From Streptomyces sp. NRRL F-5122 (GTDB lineage: Bacteria > Actinomycetota > Actinomycetes > Streptomycetales > Streptomycetaceae): a stretch of DNA of 64,000 bases. A program made the translations under genes and the position numbers. The notes below the pieces were generated by a model. It saw only the letters and a program-made list of their open reading frames with translations. It was not told the DNA's origin and did not search any database. Location of the stretch: the NCBI RefSeq assembly GCF_001507435.1, contig NZ_LMWH01000048.1:194182-258181 (forward strand), read 5' to 3'. Positions 8,592 through 18,029 of the stretch are shown piece after piece (the stretch's first letter is position 1; each line of letters starts with the position of its first letter).

Positions 8592-10324
8592 CCGCCAGGC
8601 CGCTGCGCATAGGCAACGCCTCCGGCTTCTACGGCGACCGCTTCGACGCGCTGCGCGAGATGCTCACCGGCGGCCCCCTCGACGTGGTCACCGGCGACTA
8701 CCTCGCCGAGCTGACGATGCTGATCCTGGGCCGCGACCGCCTCAAGAACCCCGCCGGAGGCTATGCACGCACGTTCCTCGGCCAGTTGGAGGAGTGCCTG
8801 GGCCTCGCCCATGAGCGGAACGTGCGGATCGTGACCAACGCCGGCGGCCTCAACCCGGCGGGACTGGCCGAGGCGGTGCGGGAGTCGGCCGACCGCCTGG
8901 GGATCCCGGTACGGGTGGCCCACGTCGAGGGCGACAACCTCACCGGCTCCTTCTCCCGGGACCCCGGCACGGGTCGGCCGGCGGCGCCCCCCGCGGGCCT
9001 GCTCGCCGCCCATGCCTACCTCGGCGGCCACGGCATCGCCGCGTGCCTGCGCGAGGGCGCCGACATCGTGGTCACCGGTCGCGTCACGGACGCCGCGCTC
9101 GTCGCCGGACCCGCCCTCGCCCACTTCGGCTGGGGGCCGGCGGAGTACGACCGGCTGGCGGGCGCGGTGGTCGCCGGACACGTCCTGGAGTGCGGGGCGC
9201 AGGCCACCGGTGGCAACTACGCCTTCTTCACCGACCATTCGCCCGAGCTGCTGCGCCGGCCCGGCTTCCCGCTGGCCGAACTCCACGAGGACGGCAGCAG
9301 CGTGATCACCAAGCACAAGGGGACCGGCGGTGTCGTGGACGTCGGCACGGTCACGGCGCAGTTGCTGTACGAGACGGCGGGCGCCAGGTACGCGGGTCCC
9401 GATGTCACCGCGCGCCTCGACTCGGTCCACCTCTCCCAGGAAGGGCCCGACCGGGTGCGGATCGAGGGCGTGCGGGGAGAGGCGCCGCCCCCCGCCCTGA
9501 AGGTCGGCCTGAACCGTCTGGGCGGCTTCCGCAACGAGGTCGCCTTCGTGCTGACCGGGCTCGATATCGAGGCCAAGGCCGCGCTGGTGAGAGCGCAGAT
9601 GGAGACGGCCCTGGACGCGGCCGGGTGCCGCCCGGCACACGTGCGCTGGGAGCTCGCCCGCACCGATCGCCCCGACGCCCCGACCGAGGAGACGGCGAGC
9701 GCCCTGCTCCGGCTGGTCGTGCGCGACCCGGCCGAGGAGACGGTGGGCCGGGCGCTCAGCGGCGCGGCGATCGAGCTGGCCCTCGCGAGTTACCCCGGCT
9801 TCCATGTGGTCGCCCCACCGGGGAAGGGATCCCCCTACGGGGTCTTCGAGTCGGCCTACGTGCCCCGGGACGGCGTGGACCATGCGGCGGTGCTCCACGA
9901 CGGGCGGCGGATCTCCGTGGCCCCGGCCGGCGGCACCCGCGTCCTGGAGGAGGTGCCCGAGCCCCGCCTGCCGCAGCCGCCGGTCCCTGGACCGACCCGG
10001 CGAGCCCCTCTCGGCCTCGTCGCCGGGGCGCGCAGCGGTGACAAGGGCGGTGACGCCAATGTCGGGGTGTGGGTGCGCACCGAGGAGGCCTGGCGGTGGC
10101 TCGCCCACACCCTGACCGTCGACCGCTTCCGTGAACTCCTGCCCGAGACGGCCGGTCTGAACGTCGTCCGTCATGTCCTGCCGAACCTGCGCGCCCTCAA
10201 CTTCGTCGTCGAGGGGATCCTCGGCGAGGGCGTCGCCGCCCAGGCCCGATTCGACCCGCAGGCCAAGGGCCTCGGCGAATGGCTGCGCGCCCGCCACCTC
10301 GATCTGCCGGAGGCCCTCCTGTGA
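8588..10324 (+). CDS. Acyclic terpene utilisation AtuA family protein (DUF1446)
   Basis: 578 residues of the AtuA/DUF1446 family, named from the Pseudomonas citronellol pathway but also common in actinobacterial branched acyl-CoA operons. Family hallmarks are the N-terminal IGNASGFYGDR and GDYLAELTM, the central IVTGRVTDAALV and GHVLECGAQATGGN, and the C-terminal extension with GARSGDKGGDANVG, which forms a second domain here. The enzymatic function is not established for the family. The GTG at 8588 overlaps the upstream stop by 4 bp, implying translational coupling, and the carboxylase genes follow immediately. Confidence 0.88.
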   Translation: MTARPLRIGNASGFYGDRFDALREMLTGGPLDVVTGDYLAELTMLILGRDRLKNPAGGYARTFLGQLEECLGLAHERNVRIVTNAGGLNPAGLAEAVRESADRLGIPVRVAHVEGDNLTGSFSRDPGTGRPAAPPAGLLAAHAYLGGHGIAACLREGADIVVTGRVTDAALVAGPALAHFGWGPAEYDRLAGAVVAGHVLECGAQATGGNYAFFTDHSPELLRRPGFPLAELHEDGSSVITKHKGTGGVVDVGTVTAQLLYETAGARYAGPDVTARLDSVHLSQEGPDRVRIEGVRGEAPPPALKVGLNRLGGFRNEVAFVLTGLDIEAKAALVRAQMETALDAAGCRPAHVRWELARTDRPDAPTEETASALLRLVVRDPAEETVGRALSGAAIELALASYPGFHVVAPPGKGSPYGVFESAYVPRDGVDHAAVLHDGRRISVAPAGGTRVLEEVPEPRLPQPPVPGPTRRAPLGLVAGARSGDKGGDANVGVWVRTEEAWRWLAHTLTVDRFRELLPETAGLNVVRHVLPNLRALNFVVEGILGEGVAAQARFDPQAKGLGEWLRARHLDLPEALL

Positions 10325-10361
10325 CCCCCGCCCATCCGTCCGAGATCCCGGAGGCCCGCCC

Positions 10362-11960
10362 GTGACGGTCCTTTCCACGGCCGTGGACGTCGACGACCCC
10401 GACCACCGGGCCCATCGCGACGCCATGCTCACCAAACTCGCCGAACTCGACGCCGAGCACGCCAAGGCGCTGGCGGGCGGCGGCGAGAAATACGTCGAGC
10501 GGCATCGCGGGCGCGGCAAACTGCTCGCCCGCGAGCGCATCGAGCTGCTCCTCGACCCGGACACGCCGTTCCTGGAGCTGTCCCCGCTCGCCGCCTGGGG
10601 AAGCGACTACACGGTCGGAGCCTCGCTGGTCACCGGCATCGGTGTCGTCGAAGGCGTCGAGTGCCTGATCACCGCCAACGACCCGACCGTGCGCGGTGGC
10701 GCCAGCAACCCGTGGAGCCTGAAGAAGGCGCTGCGCGCCAACGACATCGCGCTCGCCAACCGGCTGCCGTGCATCAGCCTGGTCGAGTCGGGCGGCGCCG
10801 ACCTGCCGTCCCAGAAGGAGATCTTCATCCCCGGTGGGGCCATCTTCCGCGACCTCACGCGGCTCTCCGCAGCCGGCATCCCCACGGTCGCGGTCGTCTT
10901 CGGCAACTCGACGGCCGGCGGCGCCTACATCCCGGGCATGTCCGACCACGTGATCATGGTCAAGGAGCGCGCCAAGGTCTTCCTGGGCGGTCCCCCGCTG
11001 GTGAAGATGGCCACCGGCGAGGAGAGCGACGACGAGTCCCTCGGCGGCGCCGAGATGCACGCACGGGTCTCGGGTCTCGCCGACTACTTCGCCGTCGACG
11101 AGCAGGACGCCCTGCGCCAGGCCCGCCGGGTCGTCGCCCGCCTCAACCACCGCAAGGCGTACCCCGATCCGGGTCCGGCGCTCCCGCCCGAGTACGACGC
11201 GGAGGAGCTCCTCGGCATCGTGCCCGGCGACCTGAAGGTGCCCTTCGACCCGCGCGAGGTGATCGCCCGGATCGTCGACGCCTCGGACTTCGACGAGTTC
11301 AAGCCCCTGTACGGCAGGAGCCTGTGCACCGGGTGGGCGAGCCTGCACGGCTATCCGATCGGGGTGCTGGCGAACGCCCAGGGGGTGCTCTTCAGCGAGG
11401 AGTCCCAGAAGGCGGCCCAGTTCATCCAGCTCGCCAACCAGAGGGCCATCCCGCTGCTGTTCCTGCACAACACCACCGGATACATGGTCGGCAAGGAGTA
11501 CGAGCAGGGCGGGATCATCAAGCACGGCGCGATGATGATCAACGCGGTGTCCAACAGCAGGGTGCCGCATCTGTCCGTGCTCATGGGCGCCTCCTACGGG
11601 GCGGGGCACTACGGCATGTGCGGAAGGGCGTACGACCCGCGCTTCCTGTTCGCCTGGCCGAGCGCCAAGTCGGCGGTCATGGGGCCGCAGCAGCTCGCCG
11701 GTGTGCTCTCGATCGTCGCCCGGCAGTCCGCGGCGGCCAAGGGACGGCCGTACGACGAGGACGCCGACGCCGCGCTGCGCGCCATGGTGGAGCAGCAGAT
11801 CGAGTCCGAGTCCCTGCCGATGTTCCTGTCCGGGCGGCTGTACGACGACGGGGTCATCGATCCCCGCGACACCCGCACCGTCCTCGGCCTGTGCCTGTCC
11901 GCGATCCACACGGCGCCCTACGAGGGCGCGCGTGGCGGATTCGGCGTCTTCCGGATGTGA
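10362..11960 (+). CDS. Acyl-CoA carboxylase, carboxyltransferase (beta) subunit
   Basis: A 532-residue carboxyltransferase transferring CO2 from carboxybiotin to an acyl-CoA. It carries the GGASNP and [11 protein letters not shown] loops of the N-terminal crotonase-like half. The C-terminal half has [26 protein letters not shown]-type sequence (here HGAMM) and [18 protein letters not shown], which favour the methylcrotonyl- or geranyl-CoA branch (MccB, LiuB, AtuC) over acetyl- or propionyl-CoA PccB types. The GTG at 10362 lies 37 bp after atuA. Its partner alpha subunit begins 5 bp downstream. Confidence 0.92.
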   Translation: [532 protein letters not shown]

Positions 11961-11965
11961 GGCCC

Positions 11966-13807
11966 ATGATTACTTCCGTTCTGGTGGCGAACCGCGGTGA
12001 GATCGCCTGCCGCATCGCCCGAACCTGTCGTGAGCTGGGTGTCCGCACCGTCGCCGTGCACTCGGACGCCGATGCGGACGCGCTCCACACCCGGGTGGCC
12101 GACGCGACGGTCCGGCTTCCCGGTGCGGCACCCGCCGAGACGTATCTGCGTGGCGACCTGATCGTGAAGGCCGCCCTCGCGGCGGGCGCCGACGCCGTCC
12201 ACCCCGGGTACGGATTCCTCTCCGAGAACGCCGACTTCGCGCGCGCGGTGCTCGACGCGGGCCTGGTGTGGATCGGTCCCCCGCCGGAGGCGATCGAGGC
12301 GATGGCCTCGAAGACCCGGGCGAAGAAGCTGATGGGCCTTGAGTCGCCGGCCACGGTCACCGCCGGCGACCTGCCCGTCCTGGTCAAGGCGGCGGCCGGC
12401 GGCGGTGGGCGCGGCATGCGGATCGTACGGGACCTGGACGACCTGGACGCCGCGCTGACGGCGGCGCGCGCCGAGGCGCTGGGCGCCTTCGGGGACGACG
12501 AGGTCTTCGTCGAGCCGTATGTCGAGGGGGGACGCCATGTCGAGGTGCAGATCCTCGCCGACACGCATGGCACGGTATGGGCGCTCGGGACCCGCGACTG
12601 CTCCCTCCAGCGACGTCACCAGAAGGTGATCGAGGAGGCCCCCGCGCCGGGTCTGGCGCAGGAACTCGCCGACCGCCTGGGCGCGATGGCCGTTCGGGCC
12701 GCCCGCGCGGTCGACTACGTGGGGGCCGGGACGGTGGAGTTCCTGGTCGCGGGCGACCGGGCACACTTCCTCGAGATGAATACCCGGCTCCAGGTGGAAC
12801 ACCCGGTCACCGAGGCGGTGTTCGGGATCGACCTCGTGGCGCTGCAGATCCGGGTGGCCGAGGGAGCGGCCCTGGACGCCGAACCGCCGCAGGCACAGGG
12901 ACACGCGATCGAGGCCCGGCTCTACGCGGAGGATCCGGCACATCAGTGGGCCCCGCAGACCGGCACGCTGCACCGCCTCGCGGTCCCGGACGTGCGGCTG
13001 GACACCGGGTATGCGGACGGGGACACCATCGGCGTCCACTACGACCCGATGCTCGCCAAGGCCGTCGCGCACGCCCCCACGCGGGCCGAGGCGATCCGCA
13101 AGCTGGCGAGCGCCCTGGAGCGTGCGGAGGTCCACGGCCCGGTGACCAACAGGGACCTGCTCGTCCGCTCCCTGAGGCACGGGGAGTTCACCGAGGCCCG
13201 GATGGACACGGGCTTCTACGAACGGCACCTGGCCGAACTGACCGAGCCCGCGCCCGACCCGTACACCGCCCTGGCCGCCGCGCTGGCGGACGCGCAGGGC
13301 CGTTCGCGGTTCGGCGGCTGGCGCAATCTGCCGTCGCAGCCGCAGTCCAGGCGGTACCTGGTGGCGGGCGAGGAGCACGAGGTCCACTACCGACACACAC
13401 GGCAGGGCCTGGCGGCGGACGGAGTGCGCGTGGTGCACGCCGACTCCGGTCTCGTCGTCCTCGAAGTGGACGGGGTGCACCGGAGGTTCCGGGTGTCCCG
13501 GTACGGCGATCAGGTGTACGTCGGCGCGACCGCCCTCACCGCCCTGCCCCGCTTCCGCGCACCCACCACCGACCACGCCCCCGGGTCCCTGCTCGCGCCG
13601 ATGCCGGGCACGGTCGTGCGGGTGGCCGAGGGCGTGACCGTCGGAGCCGCTGTCGAGGCCGGACAGCCGCTGCTCTGGCTGGAGGCGATGAAGATGGAGC
13701 ACAGGATCACGGCGCCGGTCAGCGGCACGCTGAGCGCTCTCCAGGCCAGTCCGGGCCGGCAGGTCGAGGTCGGGACATTGCTGGCCGTGGTGGAGTCCGC
13801 CCCGTGA
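11966..13807 (+). CDS. Acyl-CoA carboxylase alpha subunit (biotin carboxylase + biotin carrier)
   Basis: A 613-residue two-part enzyme: ATP-dependent biotin carboxylation followed by a swinging biotinyl domain. The N-terminal VLVANRGEIACRI is diagnostic. The ATP-grasp glycine loop AAAGGGGRGMR, catalytic EMNTRLQVEHPVTE and GHAIEARLYAEDP follow. The C-terminal LEAMKMEH carries the biotinylated lysine near residue 578. It is shorter than typical 650-670-residue homologues, mainly through a compact stretch between TRAKKLM and the glycine loop (about residues 115-135). The ATG at 11966 fits the family N-terminus exactly. It pairs with the upstream beta subunit. Confidence 0.93.
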   Translation: MITSVLVANRGEIACRIARTCRELGVRTVAVHSDADADALHTRVADATVRLPGAAPAETYLRGDLIVKAALAAGADAVHPGYGFLSENADFARAVLDAGLVWIGPPPEAIEAMASKTRAKKLMGLESPATVTAGDLPVLVKAAAGGGGRGMRIVRDLDDLDAALTAARAEALGAFGDDEVFVEPYVEGGRHVEVQILADTHGTVWALGTRDCSLQRRHQKVIEEAPAPGLAQELADRLGAMAVRAARAVDYVGAGTVEFLVAGDRAHFLEMNTRLQVEHPVTEAVFGIDLVALQIRVAEGAALDAEPPQAQGHAIEARLYAEDPAHQWAPQTGTLHRLAVPDVRLDTGYADGDTIGVHYDPMLAKAVAHAPTRAEAIRKLASALERAEVHGPVTNRDLLVRSLRHGEFTEARMDTGFYERHLAELTEPAPDPYTALAAALADAQGRSRFGGWRNLPSQPQSRRYLVAGEEHEVHYRHTRQGLAADGVRVVHADSGLVVLEVDGVHRRFRVSRYGDQVYVGATALTALPRFRAPTTDHAPGSLLAPMPGTVVRVAEGVTVGAAVEAGQPLLWLEAMKMEHRITAPVSGTLSALQASPGRQVEVGTLLAVVESAP

Positions 13808-13862
13808 GAAAACCGGGGAACCGCGCGAGCAACCACGTCAACTCCGTACCCGGGAGACCGAT

Positions 13863-15023
13863 ATGAGCCCCGCCATCGAGACCGACGAACAGCGAGCCCT
13901 CCGCTCGGCCGTGGCCGCCCTCGGCAAGCGCTACGGCCGCGACTACCTCTCCACCGTCATCGCCGAGAACCGCCACCCCACCGAACTCTGGTCCGAGGCA
14001 GCCGAACTGGGCTATCTCGGCGTCAACCTGCCGGAGGCCTACGGAGGTGGCGGCGAGGGCATAGCCGAACTCGCCATCGTGCTCGAGGAACTGGGTGCCG
14101 CGGGCTGTCCCCTGCTCATGCTCGTCGTCTCGCCGGCGATCTGCGGCACGGTCATCTCCCGGTTCGGCACGGAGGCGCAGAAGCGCCGTTGGCTGCCGGG
14201 CCTGGCGGACGGCACCCGCACCATGGCCTTCGGCATCACCGAACCCGACGCCGGCTCCAACTCGCACCGCATCACCACCACCGCGCGCCGCGACGGCGCC
14301 GACTGGCTCCTCACCGGCCGCAAGGTGTTCATCTCCGGCGTCGACATCGCCGACGAGACCCTGATCGTCGGCCGCACCCAGGACGCCCGGACCGGACGGC
14401 TCAAGCCCTGCCTGTTCGTCGTCCCGCGGGACACGCCGGGCTTCGGGCGGCGGCGGATCGACATGGAACTCTCCGGTGCGGAGAAGCAGTTCGAGCTGAC
14501 CCTGGACGACGTGCGGCTGCCCGCCGACGCGCTCGTCGGCGACGAGGACGCGGGACTGCTCCAGCTGTTCGCCGGGCTCAACCCCGAACGCGTGATGACC
14601 GCAGCCTTCGCGATCGGCATGGGCCGCTACGCGCTCTCCCGTGCCGTCGAGTACGCCCGCGACCGCACTGTCTGGAAGCAGCCCATCGGCGCCCACCAGG
14701 CGATCGCCCATCCTCTCGCACAGGCGCACATCGATCTGGAACTGGCCCGCCTGATGATGCAGAAGGCGGCCTTCCTGTACGACTCCGGGGACGACGTCGG
14801 CGCGGGCGAGGCCGCGAACATGGCCAAGTACGCCGCGGGGGAGGCCTGTGTGAAGGCCGTCGACCAGGCCGTGCACACGCTCGGCGGCAACGGGCTCACA
14901 CGGGAGTTCGGACTGGCCTCGCTCATCACGGCGGCGCGCGTGTCTCGTATCGCACCGGTGAGCCGGGAGATGATTCTCAACTACGTCTCCCACCAGACCC
15001 TGGGGCTGCCGAAGTCCTACTAG
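13863..15023 (+). CDS. Acyl-CoA dehydrogenase
   Basis: A 386-residue FAD enzyme introducing the alpha-beta double bond into an acyl-CoA. Family blocks are visible: GYLGVNLPEAYGGGG near the N-terminus, FGITEPDAGSNSHRI (flavin/substrate-binding signature), TGRKVFISG, RTVWKQPIGAHQAIAHPLA, and the C-terminal HTLGGNGLTREFGL. Within this operon it should oxidise the substrate activated by the downstream CoA ligase or the product chain of the carboxylase. An RBS-like GGGAGA precedes the ATG. Confidence 0.92.
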   Translation: MSPAIETDEQRALRSAVAALGKRYGRDYLSTVIAENRHPTELWSEAAELGYLGVNLPEAYGGGGEGIAELAIVLEELGAAGCPLLMLVVSPAICGTVISRFGTEAQKRRWLPGLADGTRTMAFGITEPDAGSNSHRITTTARRDGADWLLTGRKVFISGVDIADETLIVGRTQDARTGRLKPCLFVVPRDTPGFGRRRIDMELSGAEKQFELTLDDVRLPADALVGDEDAGLLQLFAGLNPERVMTAAFAIGMGRYALSRAVEYARDRTVWKQPIGAHQAIAHPLAQAHIDLELARLMMQKAAFLYDSGDDVGAGEAANMAKYAAGEACVKAVDQAVHTLGGNGLTREFGLASLITAARVSRIAPVSREMILNYVSHQTLGLPKSY

Positions 15024-15033
15024 CCCCGCAGCC

Positions 15034-15069
15034 GTACCGCAGCCGTACCGCAGTCGTACAGAGTCGTAC
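15034..15069. repeat. Four phased YCGTAC repeats before the CoA-ligase gene
   Basis: GTAC cores start at 15034, 15045, 15056 and 15066, each preceded by YC (GCC, GCC, GTC, GTC), so spacing is 11, 11 and 10 bp, about one helical turn. They fill the short gap between acyl-CoA dehydrogenase and ligase. This could be a slipped duplication or a protein-binding array. Confidence 0.6.
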
Positions 15070-15080
15070 GAGGAGGAACC

Positions 15081-16646
15081 GTGTTCCGAAGCCAGTATGC
15101 GGACGTCCCGGCCGTCGAGATGCCCATCCACGACGCGGTGCTCGGCCGGGCCGCCGAGTTCGGTGAGCTGCCCGCCCTGATCGACGGGGTGGACGGCACC
15201 ACGCTCACCTACGAGCAACTCGACCGGTTCCACCGGCGGTTGGCCGCCGCACTCACCGAGGCAGGGGTGCGCAAGGGTGACGTCCTCGCCCTGCACAGCC
15301 CCAACACCATCGCCTTCCCGACCGCCTTCTACGCCGCCACGCGCGCGGGGGCCTCGGTAACGACCGTGCACCCGCTCGCCACGGTCGAGGAACTCGCCAA
15401 GCAGCTGCGCGACTCGGGCGCCCGCTGGATCGTGACCGTGACGCCCCTCCTGGACACGGCACGCACGGCCGCCGACAAGGCCGGCGGCGTACAGGAGATC
15501 TTCGTCTGCGACAGCGCGCCCGGACACCGCTCCCTGATCGACATGCTGGCGACGGCGGCGCCCGAACCCGAGGTCGACATGGACCCGGTGCAGGACGTCG
15601 CCGTCCTCCCGTACTCGTCCGGGACCACGGGCATGCCCAAGGGCGTGATGCTCACGCACCGTCAGATAGCCACCAACCTCGCCCAGATCCGCCCGCTGAT
15701 CGGGACGGGGCCGGGCGAGCGCATCCTCGCCGTACTGCCCTTCTTCCACATCTACGGCATGACGGCCCTGATGAACGCACCCCTGCGGCAGGGGGCCACC
15801 GTCGTGGTGCTGCCGCGCTTCGACCTGGACTCCTTCCTGGCGTCCATCCAGAACCACCGCATCACCGGTCTGTACGTGGCGCCGCCGATCGTGCTGGCGC
15901 TCGCCAAGCACCCGACCGTCGCGCGGTACGACCTGTCGTCCCTGAAGTACATCATCAGCGCCGCCGCGCCCCTGGACGCGAGCCTGGCGGTGGCCTGCGC
16001 CGAGCGGCTCGGCCTGCCGCCCATCGGCCAGGGCTACGGCATGACGGAGCTGTCCCCGTGCACCCATGTCGTGCCCCTGGACGCCCGCGACGCGCCCCCC
16101 GGCACGGTCGGCAAGCTCGTCGCGGGCACCGAGATGCGCATCCTCTCCCTCGACGATCCCGACAAGGACCTCGGCGTCGGCGAGAGCGGCGAGATCGCCA
16201 TCCGCGGTCCCCAGGTGATGAAGGGCTACCTGGGACAGCCCGGAGCGACCGACGCGATGATCGACCCGGACGGCTGGCTGCACACCGGGGACATCGGCCA
16301 TGTGGACGGTGACGGCTGGCTCTTCGTCGTGGACCGGGTCAAGGAACTCATCAAGTACAAGGGATTCCAGGTGGCGCCCGCCGAACTGGAGGCGCTCCTG
16401 CTGACCCACCCGAAGATCGGGGACGCCGCCGTCATCGGTGTCTACGACGACGACAACAACGAGGTCCCGCACGCCTTCGTCGTACGCCAGCCGGGCGCGG
16501 AGGAGCTCTCCGCGGGTGAGGTCATGATGTACGTCGCCGAACGTGTCGCCCCCTACAAGCGGGTCCGGCGGGTCACCTTCGTCGACGGAGTGCCACGGGC
16601 CGCGTCCGGGAAGATCCTCCGCCGGCAGCTCAGGGAGCGCTCGTGA
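15081..16646 (+). CDS. 4-Coumarate/cinnamate--CoA ligase family enzyme
   Basis: A 521-residue ANL-superfamily adenylating enzyme. Motifs are SSGTTGMPKGVMLTH (P-loop), the acyl-pocket region IISAAAPLDASLA, GQGYGMTELSP, the hinge region HTGDIGHVDGDGWLFVVDRVKELIKYKGFQV, and the C-terminal catalytic lysine in AASGKILRR. It closely resembles the characterised S. coelicolor cinnamate:CoA ligase, from memory SCO4383, which has the same neighbours. The likely role is activation of cinnamate-like or related acids for the operon. The GTG at 15081 follows AGGAGG by 5 bp; the stop overlaps the hydratase start. Confidence 0.9.
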   Translation: MFRSQYADVPAVEMPIHDAVLGRAAEFGELPALIDGVDGTTLTYEQLDRFHRRLAAALTEAGVRKGDVLALHSPNTIAFPTAFYAATRAGASVTTVHPLATVEELAKQLRDSGARWIVTVTPLLDTARTAADKAGGVQEIFVCDSAPGHRSLIDMLATAAPEPEVDMDPVQDVAVLPYSSGTTGMPKGVMLTHRQIATNLAQIRPLIGTGPGERILAVLPFFHIYGMTALMNAPLRQGATVVVLPRFDLDSFLASIQNHRITGLYVAPPIVLALAKHPTVARYDLSSLKYIISAAAPLDASLAVACAERLGLPPIGQGYGMTELSPCTHVVPLDARDAPPGTVGKLVAGTEMRILSLDDPDKDLGVGESGEIAIRGPQVMKGYLGQPGATDAMIDPDGWLHTGDIGHVDGDGWLFVVDRVKELIKYKGFQVAPAELEALLLTHPKIGDAAVIGVYDDDNNEVPHAFVVRQPGAEELSAGEVMMYVAERVAPYKRVRRVTFVDGVPRAASGKILRRQLRERS

Positions 16647-17380
16647 GCGAGCTCGTCCACACCGCGGACGACCGCGGTGTCACCACCGTCACCCTCGACT
16701 CGCCCGGCAACCGCAACGCCCTGTCGGGCGCGCTCGTCGGCGCACTGGCGGCGGCGCTGACCCGCTGCGGCAAGGACGACGACGTACGGGCCGTCCTCCT
16801 CACCCACACCGGGAACACCTTCTGCGCCGGCGCCGATCTGCGTGACCCGCCGCACCCGGACGCCCTGGTCGGGCTGTTGCGGCAGATCGTCGAACTGCGC
16901 AAACCCGTGGTCGCCCGGGTGAGGGGGCACGTACGTGCGGGCGGCCTCGGGCTGCTGGGCGCCTGCGACATCGCGGCCGCCTCGGCGGAGGCCACCTTCG
17001 CCTTCACCGAGGTGCGCATCGGGGTCGCCCCGGCCGTCATCTCCCTGCCCCTGCTGCCGCGCACGGACCCCCGCGCCCTCGCCCGCTACTACCTCACCGG
17101 TGAACGCTTCGACGCCGCCGAGGCCGTGCGCACCGGGCTGCTCACCGCGGCGGGCGACGACGTCGACGCGGTGCTCGCGCCCGTGCTCGACGGGCTGCGC
17201 AGGGCCTCGCCCCAGGGGCTGGCCGAGACAAAACAACTGCTCACGGCTAGTGTGCGGGAGACCTTCGACCGGGACGCGGCCGAACTGACCGCGCTCTCGG
17301 CCCGGCTGTTCTCCTCGCCGCAGGCCCGCGAGGGGATGACGGCCTTCCTCGAGCGACGGGACCCCGCATGGGTGGTGTGA
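16643..17380 (+). CDS. Enoyl-CoA hydratase/isomerase family protein
   Basis: A 245-residue crotonase-fold enzyme. The CoA oxyanion loop is present as NTFCAGADLRDPPH and the second loop as VRAGGLGLLGACDIAAAS; the usual catalytic glutamates are not obvious in these positions (RVRGHVRAGGLG). Hydratase, isomerase and lyase functions are therefore all possible. The GTG at 16643 sits inside the end of the ligase gene (GTGA overlap), so the two are translationally coupled. It belongs to the same oxidation pathway. Confidence 0.88.
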   Translation: MSELVHTADDRGVTTVTLDSPGNRNALSGALVGALAAALTRCGKDDDVRAVLLTHTGNTFCAGADLRDPPHPDALVGLLRQIVELRKPVVARVRGHVRAGGLGLLGACDIAAASAEATFAFTEVRIGVAPAVISLPLLPRTDPRALARYYLTGERFDAAEAVRTGLLTAAGDDVDAVLAPVLDGLRRASPQGLAETKQLLTASVRETFDRDAAELTALSARLFSSPQAREGMTAFLERRDPAWVV

Positions 17381-17967
17381 ACGCGGTCGAACGCGTTCCC
17401 AAACAGGACCGCAGCCGGGCCACCCGGCAGCGGCTCCTGGAGGCCGCCGTGGCCTGTCTCGCCGAACACGGCTGGGCGGGCTCCACGGTCTCCGTCGTCG
17501 CCGAACGCGCCGGTGTCTCCCGGGGCGCGGCGCAGCACCACTTCCCCACCCGTGAGGACCTGTTCACGGCCGCCGTCGAGTACGTCGCCGAGGAGCGCTC
17601 CACGGCGCTACGGGCCCTGTTCCCGCAAGGGGCGGCCGACCGCCGTGCGGTGGTCGCCGCCCTGGTCGACCTGTACACCGGGCCGCTGTTCCGTGCGGCT
17701 CTGCATCTGTGGGTCGCCGCCTGCGACGAGAACCAGCTGCGGCCGCGCGTGACGGAGCTGGAGGCCCGGGTCGGCCGCGAGACCCACCGTATCGCCGTGG
17801 ACCTGCTCGGCGCCGACGAATCACGTCCCGGCGTCCGTGAAACCGTCCAGGGGCTGCTCGACATGGCCCGTGGCCTCGGGCTCGCCAACCTGCTCACCGA
17901 CGACGGGGCCCGCCGGGACCGGGTGGTGGCCCAGTGGGCCGTGCTCCTGGAGGAGGCGCTGGGCTGA
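17368..17967 (+). CDS. TetR-family transcriptional regulator
   Basis: A one-component repressor of about 199 residues. The N-terminal DNA-binding domain contains RATRQRLLEAAVACLAEHG and the helix-turn-helix TVSVVAERAGVSRGAAQHHF, followed by a C-terminal ligand domain. It closes the catabolic operon and probably represses it, responding to an acyl-CoA. The palindrome at 7718 is the best candidate operator. The start could be ATG 17368, or GTG 17377, which would give a 4-bp GTGA overlap with the hydratase stop; the second spacing matches the other overlaps here. Confidence 0.93.
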   Translation: MGGVNAVERVPKQDRSRATRQRLLEAAVACLAEHGWAGSTVSVVAERAGVSRGAAQHHFPTREDLFTAAVEYVAEERSTALRALFPQGAADRRAVVAALVDLYTGPLFRAALHLWVAACDENQLRPRVTELEARVGRETHRIAVDLLGADESRPGVRETVQGLLDMARGLGLANLLTDDGARRDRVVAQWAVLLEEALG

Positions 17968-18029
17968 GAGCTGCCCACCCTCCGCGGCCGTCGCGTCCGT
18001 TCCGCGCAACCCGCAGTACCCTTGTCCTC

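Noticed and set aside
7004..10564. 1186-codon reverse frame spanning the TIGR03084 and AtuA genes
   Set aside because: Antisense to two recognised genes, no motifs, and no start signal; the only real protein sequence on that strand is the ABC remnant in a different frame.
10661..11965. 435-codon extension upstream of the biotin carboxylase
   Set aside because: It is the carboxyltransferase gene read in another frame. The true carboxylase starts at ATG 11966 with MITSVLVANRGE.
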